Below are positions 36,231-44,981 of a stretch of DNA of 53,830 bases, one piece after another. The position numbers were made by a program, and so were the translations under genes. Position 1 is the first letter of the stretch, and each line of letters starts with the position of its first letter. Origin of the DNA: a virus. The notes below the pieces were generated by a model that saw only the letters and a program-made list of their open reading frames with translations, did not search any database and was not told the origin of the DNA. The stretch is taken from positions 1 to 53,830 of IMG/VR virus record IMGVR_UViG_3300029265_000685; one strand, given 5' to 3'.

Positions 36231-36619
36231 TGTCAATAAAGGAAAGAAAAATATCTAACTCAACACCCAATGAAAAAGTTGGATCCCCAGTTAATGATTT
36301 CGAAAAAACATACCCTGAACTAGCTGAAGAATTTAGTAAAATTCAAGTAGAACAGTATGAGTTATTTGCTGGTAAAATGATGGATTATGGTTTAGGTAAT
36401 ATTGCTTTAGGATCTAATCTTACAGAAAAAGAAGATGTGCAACTCTCGTTAACAGGTATTTGGTTACGTTGTAATGACAAAATTAACCGCTTGAAAAATA
36501 TGCTAAAACGAGATGGTCACAGTTATGTTAATGATGAACCCATGATCGATAGTTTTATCGACATATCTAACTACGGCATTATAGCCCAGCTAGTTATGAG
36601 GGGTAAATGGAAAAAATAA
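36230..36619 (+). CDS. DUF1599-like protein (nucleotide modification-associated)
   Basis: 129 residues. About residues 43-125 follow the DUF1599 pattern: KMMDYGLGNIALG, then LTGIWLRCNDKINRLKNML, then SFIDISNYGIIAQLV, where Tyr/Gly and Asp/Asn residues recur. Such domains have been linked by genome context to modified nucleotides in phages. In this genome, with a preQ0 pathway, that would fit, but the reaction is unknown. The last 13 bases overlap the nuclease gene. Confidence 0.55.
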   Translation: MSIKERKISNSTPNEKVGSPVNDFEKTYPELAEEFSKIQVEQYELFAGKMMDYGLGNIALGSNLTEKEDVQLSLTGIWLRCNDKINRLKNMLKRDGHSYVNDEPMIDSFIDISNYGIIAQLVMRGKWKK

Positions 36620-37575
36620 AAGTTTTGGCTAAAAAAAATAAAATACCACAAATAGTAAAGGATATAAGAGCATACGAACCGGAGGCAATTAATTATGCCT
36701 ACCAAAAAAATATATCTTTCTCCCAATTATCAATGTACAGAAGTTGCCCTCATAAGTGGGCTTTGCAGTATAAAGATGGGAATAAATTATTCTCATCCAC
36801 TATACACACTGTATTTGGTACTGCGCTACACCACGTTATTCAACATTATTTAGACGTGATGTATGATCAAAGTGCTGCTGCTGCTGATAGAGAAGATACG
36901 GTTGAAATGTTTGAAGATGCTTTAAGGGAAGAATATAAAATCCAATATAAGAAAAATAACAACTCACACTTCAGTTCATCTGAGGAATTGAGGGAATTTT
37001 TTGAAGATGGGGTTAAAATAATCAAAACCTTTAAAGCTAAAAGGAATGGGTACTTTACCAAGAAGGGTTGGCATTTGGTAGGATGTGAAGTTCCAGTTGC
37101 AGTAACACCTAATAAACGTTTCAGTAATCTCATATATATGGGTTATTTAGATGTAGTGATGTACCATGAACCAACCAATACCTTCAAAATTATAGATATC
37201 AAAACATCAACTCGTGGGTGGAATGATAAAGTTAAAAAGGATGAAGATAAACAATTTCAATTAATCCTTTACAAGCAATTCTTTGCTAATCAGTTCAATA
37301 TTCCCCTGGAAAACATCAGTATTGAGTTTTTCATTGTAAAACGTAAAGTCTATGAACACCCTGACTATACAATACCTAGAATTCAAACCTTTACACCTCC
37401 CTCTGGAAAGATAAAATTAAATAAAGCCAATAAAGCTTTAGATGAATTTATAACGGACGCATTTGATAGGGATGGGTATAAAGATAAACAATATAATCCA
37501 ACACCTTCAAAATGGGATTGTACTTTCTGCAGTTTCCGTGATATCCCTAAATTGTGTTCACAAGCTCATAAATAG
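36607..37575 (+). CDS. PD-(D/E)XK nuclease, RecB/Cas4-like with Fe-S cysteines
   Basis: 322 residues. The QLSMYRSCPHKWAL start gives Cys46; GYLDVVMY near 179 and IDIKTS near 196-201 hold the catalytic Asp, Asp and Lys; QFQLILYKQFF near 217 is the following helix. Cys305, Cys308 and Cys317 at the C-terminus (CTFCSFRDIPKLC) complete a four-cysteine set like the 4Fe-4S nucleases AddB and Cas4. It probably processes DNA ends in recombination or packaging, with UvsX. It has no helicase domain. Confidence 0.8.
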   Translation: MEKIKVLAKKNKIPQIVKDIRAYEPEAINYAYQKNISFSQLSMYRSCPHKWALQYKDGNKLFSSTIHTVFGTALHHVIQHYLDVMYDQSAAAADREDTVEMFEDALREEYKIQYKKNNNSHFSSSEELREFFEDGVKIIKTFKAKRNGYFTKKGWHLVGCEVPVAVTPNKRFSNLIYMGYLDVVMYHEPTNTFKIIDIKTSTRGWNDKVKKDEDKQFQLILYKQFFANQFNIPLENISIEFFIVKRKVYEHPDYTIPRIQTFTPPSGKIKLNKANKALDEFITDAFDRDGYKDKQYNPTPSKWDCTFCSFRDIPKLCSQAHK

Positions 37576-37614
37576 ATTGATAAAATAAAAATAATTTAAT
37601 TAAAATTAAAAATA

Positions 37615-37809
37615 ATGAATTCAAAAAATCAAACACTAACCAGTGTCAAAGTACGAGAAGATTTATTCCAATTATTCCGTGTTGAATGTGTTAAAAGAAA
37701 ATTCTCATTCCAAAAGTTATCAGATAGAGCAATCCATCTATTTCTAACCGATGAGGAGTTTAGAAAAAAAATTACTAACCACACAAACTTGGATTTCGAC
37801 GAAATTTAA
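37615..37809 (+). CDS. ribbon-helix-helix-like small DNA-binding protein
   Basis: 64 residues. LTSVKVREDLFQLFRVECVK has the strand-helix-helix layout of CopG/Arc-like proteins, with a second helix FSFQKLSDRAIHLFL. It lies 40 bases after the nuclease and just before the glycosyltransferases, so it could regulate transcription at this boundary; the inverted repeats at P3 and P4 are candidate operators. It could equally be a small structural protein. Fold assignment is by pattern. Confidence 0.55.
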   Translation: MNSKNQTLTSVKVREDLFQLFRVECVKRKFSFQKLSDRAIHLFLTDEEFRKKITNHTNLDFDEI

Positions 37810-37823
37810 ATTATATTGATAAT

Positions 37824-39254
37824 ATGAAAGAAGGATATATAAAAAAAGAAGATAGGAAGAAAATCCTCCTCCTAACAGATGACATTCGTGTCCATTCAGG
37901 AGTTGCACAAATTGGTAGAGAGATGGTTATACATACCTCCCATCGTTATAATTGGGTTCAATTAGCCGGTGCTGTTGAACATCCTGAAAAAGGGAAGAGA
38001 ATTGATATTTCTGAAGATAACAATAAACAATCTGGTATTGATGATTCATCTGTAATTCTATATCCTACAGATGGGTATGGTGATCCTGATATTTTGAGAA
38101 GCATAATTGAATTAGAAAAACCCGATGCTATTTTCTTAATTACAGATCCAAGATATTTTACATGGCTTTTCCAAATGGAAAATCAAATTCGTAAACATAT
38201 ACCTATCATCTACCTAAATATTTGGGATAGTATGCCAGCACCTATGTATAATAAAGAATTTTACGAATCTTGTGATGCATTATTTGGTATTTCTAAACAA
38301 ACAGTAGGTATTAATCAAATTGTTTTAGGTGAAAAGGGAAAGAATAAAATTATTAAATATGTTCCTCATGGTTTAAATAATAAAATGTTTAAACCTGTTG
38401 ATAAATCAAACAAGGATTTAAAGGATTTTAAAAAATATTTATCAAAAGGTAAGGAATATAATTTCACCTTATTATTCAACTCCAGAAATATTAGACGTAA
38501 ATCTATACCTGATACTATCCTAGCTTGGAAGTTATTTTTAGAAAAACTCCCAAAAGAAGAATCAGATAAGTGTTTATTTGTTCTCCACACTGAGCCTGTA
38601 AGTAATCATGGAACTGATTTAGGAGCAGTTATAGAATTTCTATTCCCTGAAGAGAATTCAAATATAGTAATTTCCAACGAAAAATTATCCACAAGTCAAA
38701 TGAATTTGATGTATAATATTGCCGATGGTGTTATTTTAATGTCATCAGCTGAAGGTTGGGGATTATCATTAACTGAATCATTATTAACTGGTACTCCTAT
38801 TATAGCAAACACTACAGGGGGAATGCAGGATCAGATGAGATTTGAGGATGGTAATGGTGATTGGATTAATTTCACTAAAGATTTTCCATCAAATCATAGG
38901 GGTACTTATAATAAACATGGGAAATGGGCATTACCAATATATCCCACTAATCTATCAATTGTAGGTTCACCACAAACACCATATATCTATGATGATAAGG
39001 CATCTTTCGAAGATGCATCTGATAGAATAATGGAACTTTATAAGATGGGGGATGAAAAAAGAAAAGAAATAGGTCAAGAAGGTATGGAGTGGGCATTAGG
39101 AGATGAAGCAGGTTTTACATCTGAGAAAATGTCAAATCGTATCATTGAAGGAATTGACGAACTACTTGATACTTGGACACCTAGAGAAAAATTTGAATTC
39201 TTAAAAGATACAGATTATGAGAAAAAAGTTTTAAAACATAAAATAATTTACTAA
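37824..39254 (+). CDS. glycosyltransferase, GT4-like
   Basis: 476 residues in two Rossmann-like halves. The C-terminal half has SSAEGWGLSLTESLLTGTPI near residues 307-326, the EX7E motif and Gly-rich loop of retaining GT-B enzymes, and an NTTGGMQDQM loop. It transfers a sugar from a nucleotide donor. It overlaps nothing but ends directly before the next glycosyltransferase ATG. The acceptor is unknown: virion protein, DNA base or surface sugar. Confidence 0.8.
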   Translation: MKEGYIKKEDRKKILLLTDDIRVHSGVAQIGREMVIHTSHRYNWVQLAGAVEHPEKGKRIDISEDNNKQSGIDDSSVILYPTDGYGDPDILRSIIELEKPDAIFLITDPRYFTWLFQMENQIRKHIPIIYLNIWDSMPAPMYNKEFYESCDALFGISKQTVGINQIVLGEKGKNKIIKYVPHGLNNKMFKPVDKSNKDLKDFKKYLSKGKEYNFTLLFNSRNIRRKSIPDTILAWKLFLEKLPKEESDKCLFVLHTEPVSNHGTDLGAVIEFLFPEENSNIVISNEKLSTSQMNLMYNIADGVILMSSAEGWGLSLTESLLTGTPIIANTTGGMQDQMRFEDGNGDWINFTKDFPSNHRGTYNKHGKWALPIYPTNLSIVGSPQTPYIYDDKASFEDASDRIMELYKMGDEKRKEIGQEGMEWALGDEAGFTSEKMSNRIIEGIDELLDTWTPREKFEFLKDTDYEKKVLKHKIIY

Positions 39255-40574
39255 ATGAAGAATACATTTTATATAAGTTGCCCAATAGACACATATTCAG
39301 GATATGGGGCGCGAGCAAGAGATTTTGTAAAAGCTATAATTAAGAGTGATAAATATGATGTAAAAATCATACCTCAAAGATGGGGAAGTACTCCATATGG
39401 TTTTATCAAAGACCATAATAAAGATTGGGGATTTTTAACACCCCACCTACTCCATCTTAAAGATGGTAAATTACCAAACCAACCAGATGTGTGGTGTCAG
39501 GTTACAATCCCTAACGAATTTCAAAAAATTGGGAAGTATAATATAGGATTAACTGCCGGAATTGAAACAACAGCCTGTGCTGCTCCATGGATCGAGGGAT
39601 GTAATAGGATGGATTTAATCCTAACATCATCAAATCACTCAAAAGGTGTATTTGAAAATACAAGTTATGTAGCCCGAGATAAAAATGGTAATGAGTTTCC
39701 ACTTAAATTAGAAACCCCTTGTGAGGTACTTATTGAGGGAGCTGATTTAGATGTTTATAAACCACTTAAAACACCCTTGACCAATGTTTCTTTATTTAAA
39801 AGCATTGACTCAATTCCTGAAAATTTTGCTTATTTATATGTTGGGCATTGGATGACTGGTCAAATCGGTGAAGATAGAAAAAATGTTGGTTTATTGATAA
39901 AAGCATTTTACGAATTATTTAAAAATAAAAAAGGTAAAAAACCAGCATTGATTTTAAAAACAAGTGGAGGTGGTGCTAGTTATATGGATAGGAATGAAAT
40001 TCAAAAACGCATAAATTCAATCAGAGAAACTGTTCCGTCTGGAGATTTACCTAATGTTTACTTACTCCACGGTGAATTTTCTAATGAGGAGATAAATGAA
40101 TTATATAACCATCCTAAAGTTAAAGCTATGGTTAGTTTAACTAAGGGTGAGGGATTTGGTCGCCCACTATTAGAATTTAGTTTAACAAACAAACCTATCA
40201 TAACAACAGGTTGGTCAGGTCAAGTTGATTTCTTAAAACCGGCATTTACGGGTTTATTAGGGGGTAAGTTAACCAAAGTCCACCCATCAGTTCAACAAAA
40301 AGATATGTTGATTGAGGGTTCTGAGTGGTTTAGTGTTGACCATAACCATATAGGCCACTTTCTTACAGATGTATTTAAAAATTATAAAGATTGGAAGGTA
40401 AAAGGTAAACGCCAAGGACACTATAGTAGAACAAATTTCAGTTTTGAAAAAATGGAAAAACAATTAGACGACCTATTAATAAAATACATTCCTGTAATAT
40501 CAACCAAAGTAGAATTAAAACTACCGCTTTTAAGTGGTAAAAAAATGAATTTACCAAATCTTAAAAAAATATAA
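39255..40574 (+). CDS. glycosyltransferase, GT-B like
   Basis: 439 residues. SLTKGEGFGRPLLEFSLTNK near residues 295-314 is a GT-B donor-binding motif, followed by TTGWSGQVDFL. The N-terminal DTYSGYGARARDF segment resembles a glycogen-synthase type Gly-rich start. Its stop overlaps the next ATG by one base. With the preceding gene it makes a pair of GT-B enzymes, probably acting in sequence on one glycan. Confidence 0.78.
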   Translation: MKNTFYISCPIDTYSGYGARARDFVKAIIKSDKYDVKIIPQRWGSTPYGFIKDHNKDWGFLTPHLLHLKDGKLPNQPDVWCQVTIPNEFQKIGKYNIGLTAGIETTACAAPWIEGCNRMDLILTSSNHSKGVFENTSYVARDKNGNEFPLKLETPCEVLIEGADLDVYKPLKTPLTNVSLFKSIDSIPENFAYLYVGHWMTGQIGEDRKNVGLLIKAFYELFKNKKGKKPALILKTSGGGASYMDRNEIQKRINSIRETVPSGDLPNVYLLHGEFSNEEINELYNHPKVKAMVSLTKGEGFGRPLLEFSLTNKPIITTGWSGQVDFLKPAFTGLLGGKLTKVHPSVQQKDMLIEGSEWFSVDHNHIGHFLTDVFKNYKDWKVKGKRQGHYSRTNFSFEKMEKQLDDLLIKYIPVISTKVELKLPLLSGKKMNLPNLKKI

Positions 40575-41044
40575 TGGAAAAAATAATAAATTGTGATAGA
40601 TGTGATGGTGATTGTTGCTATGTCCAAGAAGTAAATGATGAAATTAAAAACTACCAATGTATGGGGTGTGGTTTCATTACTAACTCGCTAATGAAGAAAG
40701 ATTCCCAATTTTTAGAAGAACAAATGGAAATCCTCCCAAACCTATATAAAGAATTAATGGGTGAAGATAAGGAGGGTAAAATTTGGATGCCTACAACAAT
40801 TAACTTACCTTCACAGGGTATGATATTTGCTAATGGTACTAGTATCGATAACTGGAATTGGGGGGCTGTAAAATCAATCCCCGTAAAAGAAGAAGAAAAA
40901 GAAAAATATCCAATTCCCGGTAAAGATGGGGAGTTTTATAAAAAACGAATGGATATGGATACTATAAAAGAATTTAATGAGGGGGATTTTGTTGATGCTC
41001 TAGAATACATTGGAATGTTTAATAATGGTGAAGATGAAGATTAG
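40574..41044 (+). CDS. zinc-ribbon-containing hypothetical protein
   Basis: 156 residues. The N-terminus has CDRCDGDCC and later CMGCGF, four or more cysteines of a zinc ribbon within the first 35 residues. The rest has a segment rich in Trp, Pro and Lys. The gene overlaps both neighbours (1 base and 11 bases). No family recognised; by position it belongs with the glycan genes. Confidence 0.55.
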   Translation: MEKIINCDRCDGDCCYVQEVNDEIKNYQCMGCGFITNSLMKKDSQFLEEQMEILPNLYKELMGEDKEGKIWMPTTINLPSQGMIFANGTSIDNWNWGAVKSIPVKEEEKEKYPIPGKDGEFYKKRMDMDTIKEFNEGDFVDALEYIGMFNNGEDED

Positions 41045-41657
41045 TTACGCTATAACAGTATGTAATGAGTTTGTAGAAATACAAAAACTCATACCATTTC
41101 TTTTAAAAAACAAAAGACATGAGGATGAAATCGTAGTTCTATACGATTCAAAAAATGGTTCTAAATCAGTAGAAACATTCCTAAGAGCAAAATCAATTAA
41201 TGGTGAATTTGCATGGCATGGTAAAGAATTCAATAACCATTTTGCAGATTGGAAAAATTATTTAACATCATTATGTGGTGGGGATTATATATTTCAAATT
41301 GATGCCGATGAAATTCCTAACAAAATATTAATTCACCATCTACCTGAAGTATTAGAATTAAATCCAGATACTGAAGTTTATCGGGTGCCTAGAGTTAATA
41401 CCGTGAGTGGATTGGAGAAAGAACACATTGATAAGTGGGGATGGATAGTAAGCGATGATAGAAAGGTAAATTGGCCAGATCCACAGTGGAGGATTTATAA
41501 AAATGATCCTAAAATCAGATGGGAAAATAAAGTCCATGAAGTATTAGAGGGTTATACTACTAAAGCAGATTTACCTTATCTTGAAGAGTGGGCTTTATAT
41601 CACCCAAAAACAATAGAAAGACAAGTCAAACAAAATAATTATTATAACACACTATAA
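41034..41657 (+). CDS. glycosyltransferase family 2-like protein
   Basis: 207 residues from the ATG at 41034, chosen because MKISYAITVCNEF is a typical family 2 N-terminus; an upstream ATG at 41010 would add eight residues. The donor-binding IDADEIP near residue 88-94 is a DXD-type motif. It transfers a sugar or glycan from a nucleotide sugar. The start overlaps the previous gene by 11 bases and the end overlaps the epimerase start by one. Confidence 0.72.
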   Translation: MKISYAITVCNEFVEIQKLIPFLLKNKRHEDEIVVLYDSKNGSKSVETFLRAKSINGEFAWHGKEFNNHFADWKNYLTSLCGGDYIFQIDADEIPNKILIHHLPEVLELNPDTEVYRVPRVNTVSGLEKEHIDKWGWIVSDDRKVNWPDPQWRIYKNDPKIRWENKVHEVLEGYTTKADLPYLEEWALYHPKTIERQVKQNNYYNTL

Positions 41658-42667
41658 TGGAAAATAAAAAAACAATATTAATCACAGGTGTAGCAGGTTT
41701 ACTAGGTAGTAGATTGGCAGATTGGATTATTACTAATAAGCCAGAATATAAAGTAGTAGGTATTGATGATTTAAGTGGAGGGTTTATAGAAAATATTCAC
41801 CCCAAAGTAATTTTCCACCAATTAAATCTAGTAGATGGTGCGATTGATAACGTATTTAATGCGCATAAAATCGATTATGTTTACCATTTCGCAGCCTATG
41901 CTGCAGAAGGTTTATCACCGTTTATACGCGCGTATAACTACGATAATAATTTAAAATCAACAGCCCGTGTAGTTAATGAGTGTATAAAGCATGATATTAA
42001 GCGATTAGTATTTACATCAACTTTAGCAGTATATGGACATGGTGAAGGTGGTATATTTCATGAAGATCAACAACCATCACCTATAGATCCATATGGAGTA
42101 GCAAAATATGCTTGTGAAATGGATATTAAAATAGCTGGTGAACAACATGGTTTGGATTATTGTATAATCAGACCTCATAATGTGTATGGTGTTAAACAAA
42201 ATATTTGGGATAAATATCGGAATGTATTAGGTATTTGGATGTTCCAACATCTAAATAATGAACCTATGACAATTTTTGGAGATGGTGAACAAACAAGATC
42301 ATTCAGCTTTATTGATGACTCAATTGAACCCCTATTTAATGCATCAGTAAGACCTGAAGCTAGTAAAGAAACAATTAATTTGGGGGGTATTGAAGAAATA
42401 TCTATAAATGAAGTTAGTAAGGTTTTATGTAAAGTCATAGGTGAAGATGTTGACATGGTGTATTTAGAAGGTAGACATGAGGTAAAACATTCAATTCCTA
42501 CATATCAAAAATCAATTGATATTTTAGGATTTGAGTATAAAACATCGATGCATGAAGGTTTAACCCAAATGTGGGAGTGGGCTAAAACCCAACCTATGAG
42601 AGATAGATTTGTTTGGGATAAGTATGAATTAGATAAGGGGATATATAGCTTTTGGAAAACAAATTAA
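41657..42667 (+). CDS. NAD-dependent epimerase/dehydratase (GalE-like)
   Basis: 336 residues of the extended SDR family. TGVAGLLGSRLADW at 10-23 is the NAD-binding Gly-rich loop, and the active-site Tyr and Lys are in YGVAK at 146-150. A Ser/Thr near 120 (TSTLAVYG) completes the set. It interconverts or dehydrates nucleotide sugars, making donors for the neighbouring glycosyltransferases. The exact sugar is not readable. It begins one base inside the previous stop. Confidence 0.85.
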   Translation: MENKKTILITGVAGLLGSRLADWIITNKPEYKVVGIDDLSGGFIENIHPKVIFHQLNLVDGAIDNVFNAHKIDYVYHFAAYAAEGLSPFIRAYNYDNNLKSTARVVNECIKHDIKRLVFTSTLAVYGHGEGGIFHEDQQPSPIDPYGVAKYACEMDIKIAGEQHGLDYCIIRPHNVYGVKQNIWDKYRNVLGIWMFQHLNNEPMTIFGDGEQTRSFSFIDDSIEPLFNASVRPEASKETINLGGIEEISINEVSKVLCKVIGEDVDMVYLEGRHEVKHSIPTYQKSIDILGFEYKTSMHEGLTQMWEWAKTQPMRDRFVWDKYELDKGIYSFWKTN

Positions 42668-42686
42668 AAAATAAAAAGAAAAAATT

Positions 42687-43310
42687 ATGAAAAATGTTTA
42701 TGATGTTACTAATGAGTTTGAAAGAAAGTTAGGAGAATATACAGGTGCGCCTTACGTAGTTTGTGTTGATAATGCTAGTAATGCTTTATTTCTAAGTTTA
42801 ATGTACGAAAAGGTAAGTGGGTTAGAGATTGAATTACCTAATAGAACATACCCCTCAGTACCTTGTGAGGTAATTCATGCTGGTGCTAAAATTAAATGGA
42901 GGAAAGTTAAGGGTAAAACAATTAAGGGTGCCTACAATTTAGGTGGTACTAAAGTTTGGGATGCCGCATTATCATTTACAACTGATATGTACAAATCTAA
43001 CACCCATATGTGTTTATCATTTACAGGTCCTTACAAACATTTTAAACTATCAAAAGGTGGAGCTATACTAACTGATGATCACGACGCATATATGTGGTTT
43101 AAACGTGCTAGATACAGTGGTAGACGTGAATGTTCGTACCATGATGACAACTTTGATATGTTAGGGTGGAACTTTTATATGATGCCCGAAATAGCAACTA
43201 GAGGATTATTACTTATGGGTCAGTTTTGGAATGGGGAACAACCCATTGTGAATGAAGATAAAGAAATGCCATACCCAGATTTATCAAAATACCCAATTTT
43301 TAACCAATAG
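42687..43310 (+). CDS. DegT/DnrJ/EryC1-type aminotransferase-like protein, C-terminally short
   Basis: 207 residues, against about 370 for full-length family members. The fold starts with FERKLGEYTGAPYVVCVDNA and a DNASNALFL stretch. LSFTGPYKHFKLSKGGA at about 112-128 carries a candidate PLP lysine, and RARYSGR follows. The small C-terminal domain is missing. The stop is followed by the WbqC-like gene in another frame and no remaining domain was seen there, so this is a real shortening, or a partner-dependent or non-catalytic protein. Confidence 0.65.
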   Translation: MKNVYDVTNEFERKLGEYTGAPYVVCVDNASNALFLSLMYEKVSGLEIELPNRTYPSVPCEVIHAGAKIKWRKVKGKTIKGAYNLGGTKVWDAALSFTTDMYKSNTHMCLSFTGPYKHFKLSKGGAILTDDHDAYMWFKRARYSGRRECSYHDDNFDMLGWNFYMMPEIATRGLLLMGQFWNGEQPIVNEDKEMPYPDLSKYPIFNQ

Positions 43311-43311
43311 T

Positions 43312-44019
43312 ATGGAGAAGAAAGTAGCAATAATGCAACCATACTTCCTACCTTATATAGGATATTTTCACTTAATAAAATCAGTAGATGAGTTTGTTAT
43401 TTATGATAATATCCAATATACTAAGAAAGGATGGATTAATAGAAATAGAATTTTAGTAAATGGTAACGATAAAATTTTTACTTTACCTATTAAAAAAGAC
43501 TCTGATTATTTAGATGTGAAGTGCAGGTTTTTAGCTGATAGTTGGGAACAAGATAGAAAAAAATTATTAAATATGATTAAATCATCTTATTCAAAATCAC
43601 CATACTTTGATAAGATTTTCCCAATTATCCAAGATTGTATGCTCACCCCAGAAACCAATCTATTTAAGTTTATACTTGATAGTTTAACTTTATTAAATTC
43701 ATATTTAGATATTAATACTAAGATAACAACATCATCAACATTGGATATTGACCATTCATTAAAATCACAATCCAAAGTTATAGCTATATGTAAAAATCTT
43801 AATGCTAGTACTTATGTAAATGCCATAGGTGGTCAAGAATTATACAGTGTTGAAGATTTCAAAAATAAAGGGTTAGATTTGAAATTTATTAAATCTCCAC
43901 CTTTAAATTATAAACAACATAACAGTGAATTTGTTCCTTGGCTTTCGATATTGGATGTTTTAATGTTCAATAAAAGACAGGATATAATTGACTATATAAA
44001 TAAATATACTTTAGTATGA
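43312..44019 (+). CDS. WbqC-like family protein
   Basis: 235 residues from the ATG at 43312, chosen because MEKKVAIMQPYFLPYIGYFH is the typical WbqC start; a farther start at 43252 would overlap the aminotransferase gene. IYDNIQYTKKGWINRNRI and FTLPIKK follow in family order. WbqC-like proteins occur in bacterial O-antigen and modified sugar clusters; the reaction is unclear. Its last four bases overlap the next gene (ATGA). Confidence 0.82.
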   Translation: MEKKVAIMQPYFLPYIGYFHLIKSVDEFVIYDNIQYTKKGWINRNRILVNGNDKIFTLPIKKDSDYLDVKCRFLADSWEQDRKKLLNMIKSSYSKSPYFDKIFPIIQDCMLTPETNLFKFILDSLTLLNSYLDINTKITTSSTLDIDHSLKSQSKVIAICKNLNASTYVNAIGGQELYSVEDFKNKGLDLKFIKSPPLNYKQHNSEFVPWLSILDVLMFNKRQDIIDYINKYTLV

Positions 44020-44981
44020 GATGGGAAAAATTAGGACAAATATTTAACCCAACTACTTGGGTTGATGGGATTAAGAGAGATTGGATGAAAACCCATTCGC
44101 AGTCCGTTAGTACTCTAATAAAAGATGACTGTGTGAGGGTTTATTTCTCATGTAGACCTGATAGAGAATTGGATGGTAATATGACTTCAAATACCACATG
44201 GTTAGAATTAGATATAAACGACTTAACCAAAGTACTAAAAGTATCAGATAGTCCTGTAATGCCTTTAGGTGATTTAGGATCATTTGATGAACATTCAATA
44301 TACCCTTCTTCAGTAATTGAGGAAGATGGTAAAGTTAATTTATACTATGCAGGATGGTATAGATGTAAATCTGTACCTTTCAACTGTGCTATTGGCTTAG
44401 CTGTAAGTGAAAACGGGGGAGATACATTCGAGAGATATGGTAAGGGTCCAATATTAGGACCTTCTGCTAATGAACCTTTTGTAATTAGTGGTCCTAAAAT
44501 AAGAAAATTTGGAAATCAATACTATTTATATTATCTTGCGGGGAGTGAATGGATTAACCATAAGGGTAAACCTGAAATAATATATAAGATTAGAATGGCC
44601 AAATCACATGATGGGATTAATTGGGTAAAACTAGACACCAACATTATTGAGGATGTTTTAAGTAATAATGAATGTCAAGCAGGACCTGATGTATTTTTCA
44701 AAGATGGGATGTACCATATGTACTTTGTATATAGGGAAGGGTTTGAATTTAGAACACAAGAAGGTAGGGGGTATAAGATAGGATATGCTATTTCTGAAGA
44801 TGGTGTTGAATGGGAACGAAGAGATAAAGAATCTGGAATTGATTACTCAACCTCAGGATGGGATAGTGAAATGCAACACTACCCCCACGTATTTGAATTA
44901 AAAGGTAACCATTACATGCTCTATAACGGAAATGAATTTGGTAAATATGGTTTTGGCCTCGCAATATTAAAAGATGAATAA
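44016..44981 (+). CDS. five-bladed beta-propeller, glycosidase-like protein (GH43/GH32/GH130 type)
   Basis: 321 residues. Repeated blades carry motifs such as VNLYYAGWY, YYLYYLAGSEW and YHMYFVYREGFEF, with acids near SIYPSSVIEEDG, AGPDVFFKDGMY and HYPHVFELKGNHY at regular spacing, as in GH43/GH32/GH130 families. It may cleave or phosphorolyse a short glycan, or only bind it. No signal peptide, so it acts inside the cell. It overlaps the WbqC-like gene by 4 bases and the next by 8. Confidence 0.72.
   Translation: MRWEKLGQIFNPTTWVDGIKRDWMKTHSQSVSTLIKDDCVRVYFSCRPDRELDGNMTSNTTWLELDINDLTKVLKVSDSPVMPLGDLGSFDEHSIYPSSVIEEDGKVNLYYAGWYRCKSVPFNCAIGLAVSENGGDTFERYGKGPILGPSANEPFVISGPKIRKFGNQYYLYYLAGSEWINHKGKPEIIYKIRMAKSHDGINWVKLDTNIIEDVLSNNECQAGPDVFFKDGMYHMYFVYREGFEFRTQEGRGYKIGYAISEDGVEWERRDKESGIDYSTSGWDSEMQHYPHVFELKGNHYMLYNGNEFGKYGFGLAILKDE

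Noticed and set aside
42687-44019. Frameshift fusing the DegT-like and WbqC-like genes
   Set aside because: The extended WbqC frame before 43312 does not resemble the missing DegT domain, and WbqC has a canonical start.
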